Both the position numbers and the translations under genes were made by a program. From NCBI GenBank assembly GCA_045627365.1, contig JAZQNN010000046.1:1-5142 (forward strand): a stretch of 5,142 bases of DNA. Reading direction: 5' to 3'. This DNA comes from RGIG5612 sp045627365. GTDB taxonomy: Bacteria; Bacillota; Clostridia; Lachnospirales; Lachnospiraceae. The notes under the pieces are model-generated. The model made no database searches. It had not been told where the DNA came from and saw only the letters and a program-made list of their open reading frames with translations. Shown here piece after piece: positions 1 through 5,142 of this stretch (its first letter is position 1; each line of letters opens with the position of its first letter).

Positions 1-1
1 G

Positions 2-2056
2 GCTGCTTTTGATGCCCTTAATTTCAATCCCAAGAGACTTTTATATATCGTTCACGAGGGCTCAATTCTTAGAAAATCGCTGGAGACCTTTCAGGAGGTT
101 TTTGGAAAGAATGTGACCTACGGAATTTACAGCGGAACCAGTAAGGAATCGGATGCGGATTTCGTATTTGCGACGAATATTACCATGTGTAATACATTGG
201 AACTTTTTTCGAAGAATGAGTTTGATTACATCATTATCGATGAATGCCACCATGCTACGGCGGAAACGTATAAAAAAATAATCGGTTACTTTGAACCGGA
301 ATTTCTGCTTGGACTTACCGCCACACCGGAACGTCTGGATAATCAGGACGTTTTTGAAATGTTTGATCATAATGTTCCGTATGAACTGAGGCTTCGAGAT
401 GCCATAGCAAATGACCTCGTTGTTCCGTTTAAGTATTACGGTATCCGTGATCGGCTCGTTGATTATGGCTTGTCAGGCAACGAAGAACGCCGCATGATTG
501 CACAGATGGCAAAAGAGGACCATTGTGACTTCATTGCGGATCAGATAGAAAAGCATCGCCCGCAGGGCAAGCTCAAATGCCTTGCATTCTGTCGTAATGT
601 AACGCATGCTCGTATGATGTGCGAAGCCCTGAGCGAGAGATACAAGACGGCATATCTCACCGGACGTAACGATATCGGTGAGCGCGTTCGTGCCTATAAT
701 GATTTGCAGAATGATGCACATGAGCTGGAGATTCTTTTTACCGTAGATATTCTTAACGAAGGTGTCGACATTCCCGGCGTGAACATGGTTCTGTTCTTAA
801 GACCGACGGAGTCTACTACTATATTCATTCAGCAGCTTGGCCGTGGCCTTCGAAAGTATATGAACAAGGATTATGTTACGGTTCTTGATTTTATCGGCAA
901 CAGCTATAAGCGTAGCGTTCAGATTGCTTTTGCTCTTGGCTCTTTGTCTGAGAATTTTGTCATGGAAAAACGCCTCATGGCTTCGCTGGTAAAGGATGAT
1001 TTTACAGCGCTTGGCCTTGCTGATTACGGTGTTGAGATTCATATCGATGATCTTAGCAAAGAAGAAATCTTGGAGTACATCGATAAGGAGAACTTCAATG
1101 CTATCAAGTATCTGAAGCAAGACTATTTTAATTTTAAAAAGTATATTGGCGCAGAGTTCTATCCGCGTCATATGGATTATATAAATAATGATTGCGCTCC
1201 GGATTTGATCCGCTTTATGAGCGTTAAAACCCAGGGCAGGAAAAACTGCAGTTACTATAACTTCCTTAGGGGCATTGAAGAGGAGAACCTTCCGATTTTT
1301 GCGGATGCTCAGGTGGATGCAGCGAACTATTTATCCGGTCTTTTACCGCTTGTAAGGCCACATGAATATCATATTGTAAAGTATCTGCTTGGTGGTGCAA
1401 GAACATATGATGAACTAAATGCGTACCTTTCAGAGAAGCTTCCGGAGTACCAGCAGGAAGAACTTGATCATGCATTAACATACCTGAAGGTAGTAAAGCG
1501 TGATGGAAATATGCTTAGTCTTTCTGTAGCACTTGACGACCAGTTCAAAGAATACCTTGAGGATCTGATTGAGTATGGCCTTACAAGATACCTGATAGAT
1601 AATGGTGATGAGACAGGCTTCAAGCTCTGGCAGAATTACCGTATGGATCAGGTGCAGCTGAAGCTCCTCAAGAATCCTTCGAACAATCAGGTCGGAACCT
1701 ATTACTACGATGATTATGTTGTCATTTTTGCATCGCTCAAGAAAGATTTGGACGATGCTGACAAGCTGAACTATAAAGACAAGTTCCTTCAGGCGGATTT
1801 GTTCCAATGGGAATCTATGACGAACCTGCCGCAGTCGCATCTTGATAAGCTTGTGCATAGCAGCTTCACGCACGTGTTCATACGTAAGGTATCGGAAGAA
1901 AATGGCCTGGTATTGCCGTTTACGTATGTTGGTAAGGGTAAGCTTTTGAATCCACGTAAAACTGAGGGTGGCAATGGAACATATCTCTTTGATATTCACA
2001 TGGAGAATGAGCTGCCGGAGTATTTGCAGTATGACTTTGGTTTGACGAAGGAATGA
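2..2056 (+). CDS. Superfamily 2 DEAD/DEAH-type helicase with DUF3427 C-terminus (5' partial)
   Basis: The frame is open from base 2 with no stop, and the first residues (RLLYIVHEGSILRKS) already match helicase motif Ia, so the true start and the Walker A motif lie upstream of the window. The GTG at 113 is internal. The visible 684 residues show the DECH box (about residues 80-83), TATP motif III (106-109), a motif V-like stretch TVDILNEGVDIPG (247-259) and motif VI QQLGRGLRKY (277-286). The remaining roughly 350 residues resemble DUF3427, with the characteristic C-terminal stretch ending in a basic GKGKLLNPRK segment. Known family members are usually about 1000 residues and often carry an N-terminal phospholipase-D-like nuclease domain; whether this one does cannot be seen. 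The expected role is ATP-dependent translocation or unwinding of nucleic acid in the cytoplasm. The stop lies 4 bases before the Nudix start, indicating co-translation. The helicase assignment is firm; the biological role is unknown. Confidence 0.93.
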   Translation, partial: AAFDALNFNPKRLLYIVHEGSILRKSLETFQEVFGKNVTYGIYSGTSKESDADFVFATNITMCNTLELFSKNEFDYIIIDECHHATAETYKKIIGYFEPEFLLGLTATPERLDNQDVFEMFDHNVPYELRLRDAIANDLVVPFKYYGIRDRLVDYGLSGNEERRMIAQMAKEDHCDFIADQIEKHRPQGKLKCLAFCRNVTHARMMCEALSERYKTAYLTGRNDIGERVRAYNDLQNDAHELEILFTVDILNEGVDIPGVNMVLFLRPTESTTIFIQQLGRGLRKYMNKDYVTVLDFIGNSYKRSVQIAFALGSLSENFVMEKRLMASLVKDDFTALGLADYGVEIHIDDLSKEEILEYIDKENFNAIKYLKQDYFNFKKYIGAEFYPRHMDYINNDCAPDLIRFMSVKTQGRKNCSYYNFLRGIEEENLPIFADAQVDAANYLSGLLPLVRPHEYHIVKYLLGGARTYDELNAYLSEKLPEYQQEELDHALTYLKVVKRDGNMLSLSVALDDQFKEYLEDLIEYGLTRYLIDNGDETGFKLWQNYRMDQVQLKLLKNPSNNQVGTYYYDDYVVIFASLKKDLDDADKLNYKDKFLQADLFQWESMTNLPQSHLDKLVHSSFTHVFIRKVSEENGLVLPFTYVGKGKLLNPRKTEGGNGTYLFDIHMENELPEYLQYDFGLTKE

Positions 2057-2060
2057 TTTT

Positions 2061-2447
2061 ATGAAAACAATACGAGTGGTTGCTGCGGTTATCCATGCTG
2101 ATGGCAAGATATTTGCAACGCAGCGGGGCTACGGCGAATATAAGGATGGCTGGGAGTTCCCAGGCGGCAAGATTGAGGCCGGCGAAACTCCTGAAGATGC
2201 CATAAAACGTGAAATCCGTGAGGAACTAGACACGGAGATTTCGGTCGGAGAACTGATCGATACGATTGAGTATGATTACCCGAACTTCCATTTATCCATG
2301 GATTGTTTCTGGTGTGAGATTGTAAGCGGCGACCTTGTTCTTAAGGAACATGAAGCTGCGAAATGGCTTGATAAAGCGTCACTGTACAGCGTAGATTGGC
2401 TGCCGGCTGATGTTTCTATTATTGAGAAGATAAAGAAAAAACTTTGA
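2061..2447 (+). CDS. Nudix hydrolase, (deoxy)nucleoside triphosphate pyrophosphohydrolase type (MutT/NudG-like)
   Basis: This 128-residue protein has a nearly complete Nudix box: G36, E42 and then REIREEL (50-56), which carries the metal-binding glutamates. The usual Gly after the REUxEEx core is Asp57, a change I recall as common in this subgroup. The residues GWEFPGGK before the box and a C-terminal KWLDKASL...DWLPAD segment fit single-domain MutT or CTP-pyrophosphohydrolase-like enzymes. These hydrolyse damaged or surplus nucleoside triphosphates to monophosphate and pyrophosphate with Mg2+. The exact substrate cannot be read from sequence. ATG 2061 is chosen because AAGGA at 2048-2052 lies 8 bases upstream. 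It follows the helicase stop by 4 bases and its own stop overlaps the next gene's ribosome binding site, so it is very likely expressed with both neighbours. Possible roles are nucleotide-pool sanitation or turnover of a nucleotide made or released by the helicase system. Confidence 0.93.
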   Translation: MKTIRVVAAVIHADGKIFATQRGYGEYKDGWEFPGGKIEAGETPEDAIKREIREELDTEISVGELIDTIEYDYPNFHLSMDCFWCEIVSGDLVLKEHEAAKWLDKASLYSVDWLPADVSIIEKIKKKL

Positions 2448-2452
2448 GGAGG
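2446..2452 (+). promoter_or_regulatory. Ribosome binding site that fixes the metallopeptidase start at 2461
   Basis: GAGGAGG is a near-perfect Shine-Dalgarno sequence. It lies 8 bases before ATG 2461 and overlaps the stop codon of the Nudix gene. An in-frame GTG at 2452 overlaps this element and so cannot be the start it serves. This supports ATG 2461 and suggests that ribosomes finishing the Nudix gene restart here. Confidence 0.8.
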
Positions 2453-2460
2453 TGTTCATC

Positions 2461-3021
2461 ATGAATGTTACAGTCATTCGCTCCAACAGAAAAACTGTGG
2501 CAATTCAGGTGAATGCTGACCTTTCTGTTACTATGAAAGTACCGCTTCGGGCTACGAAGAAGGATATCGAAAAGATACTTAAGGAAAAAGAACCTTGGAT
2601 CCTCAAGCACCAGGCGGATATAGCCCGAAAGAAAGAGAAGTACGAAGCCAAGTGTGGTCCGAAGCTGACTTACGCTGAGATTCAGGAACTTGCTGATAGA
2701 GCACTTAAATATATTCCGGAAAGAGTAGCGTACTTCGCTCCGATTATCGGCGTAAAGTATGGTCGGATAACCATTCGGAATCAGAAGACCCGCTGGGGAA
2801 GTTGCAGCAGTAAGGGGAATCTGAACTTCAACTGCCTGTTGATGCTGGCTCCGCCGGAGGTTATTGATTATGTAGTGGTGCACGAGTTGTGCCACAGAAA
2901 AGAAATGAATCATTCAACAGCGTTCTGGAATGAGGTTGCAAAGGTAATTCCGGATTATAAGAAGTCGGTCAAGTGGCTGAAAAGCGAAGGCGGAATGCTG
3001 ATGAAGAGGATGACTGAGTAA
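2461..3021 (+). CDS. YgjP/DUF45-family zinc metallopeptidase (SprT-like)
   Basis: The 186-residue protein carries the hallmarks of the YgjP-like (DUF45, SprT-related) family: RWGSC (residues 111-115) followed by SSKGNLNFN, then the zinc motif HELCH (141-145) with Glu142 as catalytic base, and NHSTAFW, in which His151 is the likely third zinc ligand. No signal peptide or membrane segment is visible, so it should be a cytoplasmic gluzincin-type protease. The length is somewhat short for the family (often 220-240 residues), mainly through a short N-terminal part; that part (about 1-100) looks like the usual beta-rich then helical lead-in. Family members are often found beside type I restriction systems or other DNA-processing enzymes, and related SprT/Spartan proteins cut proteins crosslinked to DNA. 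A role here with the upstream helicase is inference. Start chosen at ATG 2461 from the GAGGAGG site. Confidence 0.92.
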   Translation: MNVTVIRSNRKTVAIQVNADLSVTMKVPLRATKKDIEKILKEKEPWILKHQADIARKKEKYEAKCGPKLTYAEIQELADRALKYIPERVAYFAPIIGVKYGRITIRNQKTRWGSCSSKGNLNFNCLLMLAPPEVIDYVVVHELCHRKEMNHSTAFWNEVAKVIPDYKKSVKWLKSEGGMLMKRMTE

Positions 3022-3038
3022 GTAGGAGGTATATTATC

Positions 3039-3398
3039 ATGCGTTTTATTGGAAATATTCTATGGTTTATATTTGGCGGTCTGTTAAGCGGACTGGCGTG
3101 GATTGTTGCGGGTCTTTTATGGTGTATCACAATCGTAGGCATACCTATCGGAACGCAGTGTTTTAAGTTTGCGAAGATTGCGATATGGCCGTTTGGCAAG
3201 GAAGTTGTATACGGCGGTGGCTCCATAAAGATGATTGCCAATATCATTTGGCTGATTGTGTCGGGGCTTCCGATGGCAATCGGCTATGTGGTTTTCGGAG
3301 CATTGTGGTGCGTAACAATTGTCGGCATCCCGTTTGGAAAGCAGTTTTTTAAGCTTGCGAAGCTGGCCTTGATGCCGTTCGGAGCTAGGGTTGTGTGA
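3039..3398 (+). CDS. YccF-family integral membrane protein
   Basis: The 119-residue product is built of two YccF units of about 52 residues (6-57 and 68-119) that align without gaps at an offset of 62 residues: N6/N68, W9/W71, LWC at 27-29/89-91, TIVGIP at 31-36/93-98 and PFG at 51-53/113-115. Each unit has a long hydrophobic stretch, so several membrane-embedded segments are expected. YccF proteins are widespread inner-membrane proteins of unknown function; the duplication is normal for the family. AGGAGG at 3024-3029 lies 9 bases before the ATG, giving a strong start. The gene starts 17 bases after the metallopeptidase stop and is probably co-transcribed, though nothing links its function to the helicase group. 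The family call is firm; no activity can be assigned. Confidence 0.92.
   Translation: MRFIGNILWFIFGGLLSGLAWIVAGLLWCITIVGIPIGTQCFKFAKIAIWPFGKEVVYGGGSIKMIANIIWLIVSGLPMAIGYVVFGALWCVTIVGIPFGKQFFKLAKLALMPFGARVV
3054..3395 (+). repeat. Tandem duplication within the YccF gene (two 156-base units, 186-base offset)
   Basis: Bases 3054-3209 and 3240-3395 encode the two homologous YccF units in the same frame. The similarity is clear in protein (for example TIVGIP and PFG in both) but diverged in DNA, so this is an ancient family-wide duplication rather than a recent repeat. Confidence 0.8.
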
Positions 3399-3421
3399 TT
3401 GTATGGGGAAAAATTAGCGAC

Positions 3422-3745
3422 ATGACATTTACTGAGTTTGATGAAAAGGTAAAAGAATTATCAATAATATGCAAAAAAGCCAATGGAAATGCTCAAAGCG
3501 ATGAGTTTAGAAAGTATAACGGGCTTTTCTGGGAACTGTATGATGCTGCTTTGGAATTTGAAAAGTGCGGAAAGATAAAAAGAGAACCGGGAAAGAAGAG
3601 CATAGGATACCTTAAAGAAATCCTGGAAAATGATGGCCCGGAGTATTGTTATACGATAGAATTCCAGACAATAGGCGAAGCGGAGAATCGTTACAGGATA
3701 GGAGTTTGTGTCAGAGGATGGCCGCTTCTGGAAAAAGTATCTTAA
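3422..3745 (+). CDS. Hypothetical protein with atypical codon use
   Basis: I do not recognise this 107-residue protein. It begins with a predicted helical, charged region (MTFTEFDEKVKELS), has a middle segment rich in aromatic and acidic residues (YNGLFWELYDAALEFEK) and a C-terminal part that looks beta-rich (YCYTIEFQTIG...RYRIGVCVRGWP). There is no signal peptide, membrane segment or known catalytic motif. Its codons stand out: seven of eight isoleucines are ATA and four of five arginines are AGA or AGG, while the four neighbouring genes on either side use ATA for only 7 of 40 isoleucines by my count. That suggests a different origin. Start: ATG 3422 with GGGGAA at 3405-3410 is preferred, but GTG 3395, which overlaps the YccF stop by 4 bases and has GGAG at 3381-3384, would add nine residues and is a real alternative. 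It may be a cargo gene, immunity protein or simply an orphan. Confidence 0.7.
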   Translation: MTFTEFDEKVKELSIICKKANGNAQSDEFRKYNGLFWELYDAALEFEKCGKIKREPGKKSIGYLKEILENDGPEYCYTIEFQTIGEAENRYRIGVCVRGWPLLEKVS

Positions 3746-3800
3746 TTGCCATTTCGCGATTAACAAGAATGAGAAATGTTTCATGTATTGAGGGTATGCT

Positions 3801-4214
3801 ATGGTCAAAGAATTAATTCACGATCCTCTTTTCCTTGCGCAGAAATCTGAGCTGGCAACTCCGGCGGATGTGCAGGTAATCACGGATCTTTTGGATACAC
3901 TTCGTGCTCATCTTGACGGATGCGTCGGAATGGCTGCGAACATGATTGGTGTAAAGAAAAACATCATTGTTGTCAGCATGGGTTTCATGCAGATGGCAAT
4001 GGTGAATGCAAAGATAACGAGTCGAAAGAAGCCTTATCAGACTGAAGAAGGTTGTTTATCCTTTATGGGTGGTCCTGTTAAAACAACCCGATACGATGAG
4101 ATTGAAGTTGAGTACCAGGATGCAAGCTTCAAGCCGAAGAAGGATAAGTTTACCGGATTTACGGCGCAGATTATTCAGCATGAGCTGGATCATGTGAACG
4201 GAGTGTTGATTTAG
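3801..4214 (+). CDS. Peptide-deformylase-like protein with altered motif 1
   Basis: The 137-residue product has the peptide deformylase fold signatures: motif 2 EEGCLS (82-87, Cys85 metal ligand) and motif 3 QHELDH (126-131, His127 and His131 metal ligands, Glu128 catalytic base). Motif 1, normally GxGLAAPQ, reads GMAANMIG (43-50), so the usual catalytic Gln is replaced by Met48. It is also shorter than typical bacterial deformylases (about 150-200 residues), ending only six residues after the HELDH motif and lacking the usual C-terminal helix. Standard deformylase removes formyl from new N-terminal Met. This protein retains the metal site but may have a different activity or substrate. I recall similar short Clostridia/Streptococcus homologues carrying the same AAN-M motif, so it is probably a paralogue class, not a broken gene. 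A GAGGG site at 3790-3794 lies 6 bases before ATG 3801. The main cellular def gene is expected elsewhere. Confidence 0.88.
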   Translation: MVKELIHDPLFLAQKSELATPADVQVITDLLDTLRAHLDGCVGMAANMIGVKKNIIVVSMGFMQMAMVNAKITSRKKPYQTEEGCLSFMGGPVKTTRYDEIEVEYQDASFKPKKDKFTGFTAQIIQHELDHVNGVLI

Positions 4215-4226
4215 AGAGCAGGATTT

Positions 4227-4562
4227 ATGTGGAAGATAAAGAACATTTACGAAGCCGATTTTGGCTGTGAAGAGCGTCAGCCTGGTACAAAACTTAAGGT
4301 CCTGGTTGAACTTGAAAATGATATTGGAGAAACAAAAAACATCGAAGCCTACGATGAATATCTCACATGGAATCATATTGATGTTGGCAGTGTCTGGGAA
4401 GAACTCGACGAGGAGAAAAAGACTCTTTTCTTTAAACAAAAGCATACGATGGATACATTTCTTTCAACCGGTGCACTGACCAAAGAACAGTACAATTTTT
4501 CTCTGAACGGGCTGGTTGTGAAGATGGGATTTGATTTTGATATTTTGAAGGAAGAAAAATGA
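4227..4562 (+). CDS. Hypothetical small acidic protein (DFGCEER motif)
   Basis: I cannot name this 111-residue family. The N-terminal half looks like a small beta domain: MWKIKNIYEADFGCEERQPG, then VLVELENDIG and IEAYDEYLTWNHIDVGSVW. The DFGCEER segment (11-17) resembles a motif I recall in other uncharacterised Clostridia proteins. The C-terminal part (about 75-105), TFLSTGALTKEQYNFSLNGLVVKMG, looks like a pair of amphipathic helices. It is rich in Asp and Glu, and no transmembrane segment or catalytic motif is visible. The start ATG 4227 is 12 bases after the deformylase-like stop; AGGA (4220-4223) is only 3 bases away, but GAGAG at 4214-4218 is better spaced. Its stop overlaps the next start by ATGA, implying translational coupling with the ArsC-like gene. 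The ORF is convincing as a gene; its function is unknown. Confidence 0.75.
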   Translation: MWKIKNIYEADFGCEERQPGTKLKVLVELENDIGETKNIEAYDEYLTWNHIDVGSVWEELDEEKKTLFFKQKHTMDTFLSTGALTKEQYNFSLNGLVVKMGFDFDILKEEK

Positions 4563-4900
4563 ACATTCAGATTTTCGGCACGACTAAGTGCTTTGATACA
4601 AAGAAAGCAGAGCGATATTTCAAGGAGCGCGGCATAAAGGCGCAGGTGATTGACCTCAAGGAAAAGGGCATGAGCAAGGGCGAACTTACAAGTGTTCTTC
4701 AGAGCGTAGGCGGGTTTGATGCTCTTGTAAATCCGAATGCAAAGGATAAGGATACGCTGGCTCTTTTCAAATATATTGCTGCGGAGGACAAGCTTGAGAA
4801 ACTTCTTGAGAATCAGCAGCTTATCAGAACTCCGGTAGTCAGAAACGGAAAGCAGGCGACGGTCGGATATCAGCCGGACGTCTGGAAAGGATGGAACTAA
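4559..4900 (+). CDS. ArsC/Spx-family thioredoxin-fold protein
   Basis: The 113-residue protein has the ArsC/Spx/YffB arrangement: beta strand MNIQIFGTTKCFDTKKAERYFKERGI-type start (read here as IQIFGTTKC then a helix), a single Cys11 at the active-site position, and the cis-proline region RTPVVRNG (90-97) followed by TVGYQPDVWKGW. True ArsC arsenate reductases use the N-terminal Cys plus arginines that bind the anion; by eye, the equivalents here include Asn58 and Tyr104 rather than Arg, so arsenate reduction is doubtful. Spx-type transcription factors usually have CxxC or a lone Cys and longer C-terminal regions. A redox or thiol role is therefore plausible but unproven. The start ATG 4559 overlaps the previous stop by 4 bases, with AAGGAAG at 4548-4554 as ribosome binding site. 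The stop TAA shares its last base with the next start (TAATG). Confidence 0.88.
   Translation: MNIQIFGTTKCFDTKKAERYFKERGIKAQVIDLKEKGMSKGELTSVLQSVGGFDALVNPNAKDKDTLALFKYIAAEDKLEKLLENQQLIRTPVVRNGKQATVGYQPDVWKGWN
4887..4891 (+). promoter_or_regulatory. Ribosome binding site deciding the PAS gene start at 4900
   Basis: AAGGA lies 8 bases before ATG 4900 inside the end of the ArsC-like gene. An in-frame ATG at 4891 overlaps this element, so ATG 4900, which gives the start MLEQFF, is preferred. Confidence 0.6.
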
Positions 4901-5142
4901 TGCTGGAACAGTTTTTCAAGAGTGTTTTCGAACAGGATGAGGCGGCAGTTGTTCTTTGTGACCTCAACCATACGATTGTATATATGAATCCCGCAGCGGC
5001 GAAGCGATACGAAGCAAGCGGCGGTTACGAGCTGGTCGGAAAGAGCCTTATGGGCTGCCATCCTCCAAAGAGCCGCGAGATGATTGAGAAGGTTGTAGAC
5101 TGGTTCCGCGAGAGCGAGAGTCATAATCGGATTTACACTTTT
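4900..5142 (+). CDS. Small PAS-domain protein (3' partial)
   Basis: The frame is open from ATG 4900 to the window edge, giving 81 residues without a stop. The sequence matches a PAS domain: an N-terminal helix (MLEQFFKSVFEQDEAA), the first strands VVLCDLNHTIVYMNPAA (17-33), then YELVGKSLMGCHPPKS (43-58) and a helix IEKVVDWFRES. PAS domains bind small ligands or cofactors or mediate protein contacts. The GxCHPPKS segment resembles PAS domains of the DUF438/COG2461 group. From memory, similar short Clostridia proteins are about 120 residues with only a PAS domain, so perhaps 40 residues lie beyond the window; a longer sensor protein cannot be excluded. No membrane segment is seen so far. The one-base TAATG overlap with the ArsC-like gene suggests coupled translation. 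Confidence 0.85.
   Translation, partial: MLEQFFKSVFEQDEAAVVLCDLNHTIVYMNPAAAKRYEASGGYELVGKSLMGCHPPKSREMIEKVVDWFRESESHNRIYTF

Noticed and set aside
113..115. GTG as a start codon for the helicase
   Set aside because: The frame is open back to base 2 and the upstream residues match helicase motif Ia, so the GTG is internal to a longer gene.
1475..2107. Long open stretch on the minus strand opposite the helicase end
   Set aside because: It lies opposite a well supported helicase and the Nudix start. Its translation has no recognisable domain and there is no ribosome binding site case for it; it is a shadow frame.
2164..2235. Asp57 in place of Gly in the Nudix box as a sign of inactivity
   Set aside because: The metal-binding glutamates of REIREEL are intact, and the Asp at this site is, as far as I recall, common in this subgroup.
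2452..2460. GTG 2452 as start of the metallopeptidase
   Set aside because: It sits on the GAGGAGG ribosome binding site itself; ATG 2461 has ideal spacing.
3054..3395. YccF internal duplication as a novel repeat
   Set aside because: Two tandem units are the normal architecture of YccF proteins.
3746..3774. TTGCCA at 3746-3751 as a promoter -35 box before the deformylase-like gene
   Set aside because: No acceptable -10 box occurs at 16-18 bases spacing (the sequence there is ATGAGA-like).
3769..3784. Imperfect inverted repeat ATGAGAAATGTTTCAT
   Set aside because: Arms are only six bases with one wobble pair, AT-rich, and not followed by a T-run; too weak for a terminator or operator claim.
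3718..3816. 32-codon + strand ORF (begins MAASGKSILIAISR) bridging the 55-base gap
   Set aside because: It overlaps both flanking genes, and the GAGG in front of its ATG has no spacing to act as a ribosome binding site. It could also be read as a frameshifted tail of the 3422-3745 gene, but nothing supports this without homologues.

Overview
The window is a gene-dense stretch of bacterial chromosome. All eight supportable genes are on the + strand, with gaps of 4 to 55 bases or small overlaps. Strong GGAGG-type ribosome binding sites, moderate slightly AT-leaning composition and the protein families present suggest an anaerobic Clostridia-type Firmicute, perhaps Lachnospiraceae. That placement is inference; there is no rRNA or other phylogenetic marker. 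I see no tRNA, rRNA, CRISPR array, insertion sequence, riboswitch or convincing terminator.

Positions 2-3021 hold a tightly packed trio. First is the C-terminal two thirds of a large superfamily 2 helicase with a DUF3427-type C-terminus, cut off by the left edge. It is followed by a MutT/CTP-pyrophosphohydrolase-like Nudix enzyme and a YgjP/DUF45 (SprT-like) zinc metallopeptidase. The three products suit nucleic-acid processing, nucleotide clean-up and protein removal, so the trio could be a DNA-repair or genome-defence unit. This is the best candidate here for an undescribed system, but the evidence is context only.

Positions 3039-4214 hold a two-unit YccF membrane protein, a short unrecognised gene (3422-3745) whose isoleucine and arginine codons differ sharply from its neighbours, and a small peptide-deformylase-like protein. 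The last keeps the metal-binding motifs EGCLS and HELDH but has Met where deformylases have the catalytic Gln.

Positions 4227-5142 hold an unrecognised acidic protein, an ArsC/Spx-fold thioredoxin-like protein and the start of a small PAS-domain protein cut off by the right edge. These three are joined by ATGA and TAATG stop/start overlaps, which suggests translational coupling. No internal promoter or terminator is evident, so the whole window could be read as one transcript, although the products do not form one obvious pathway.
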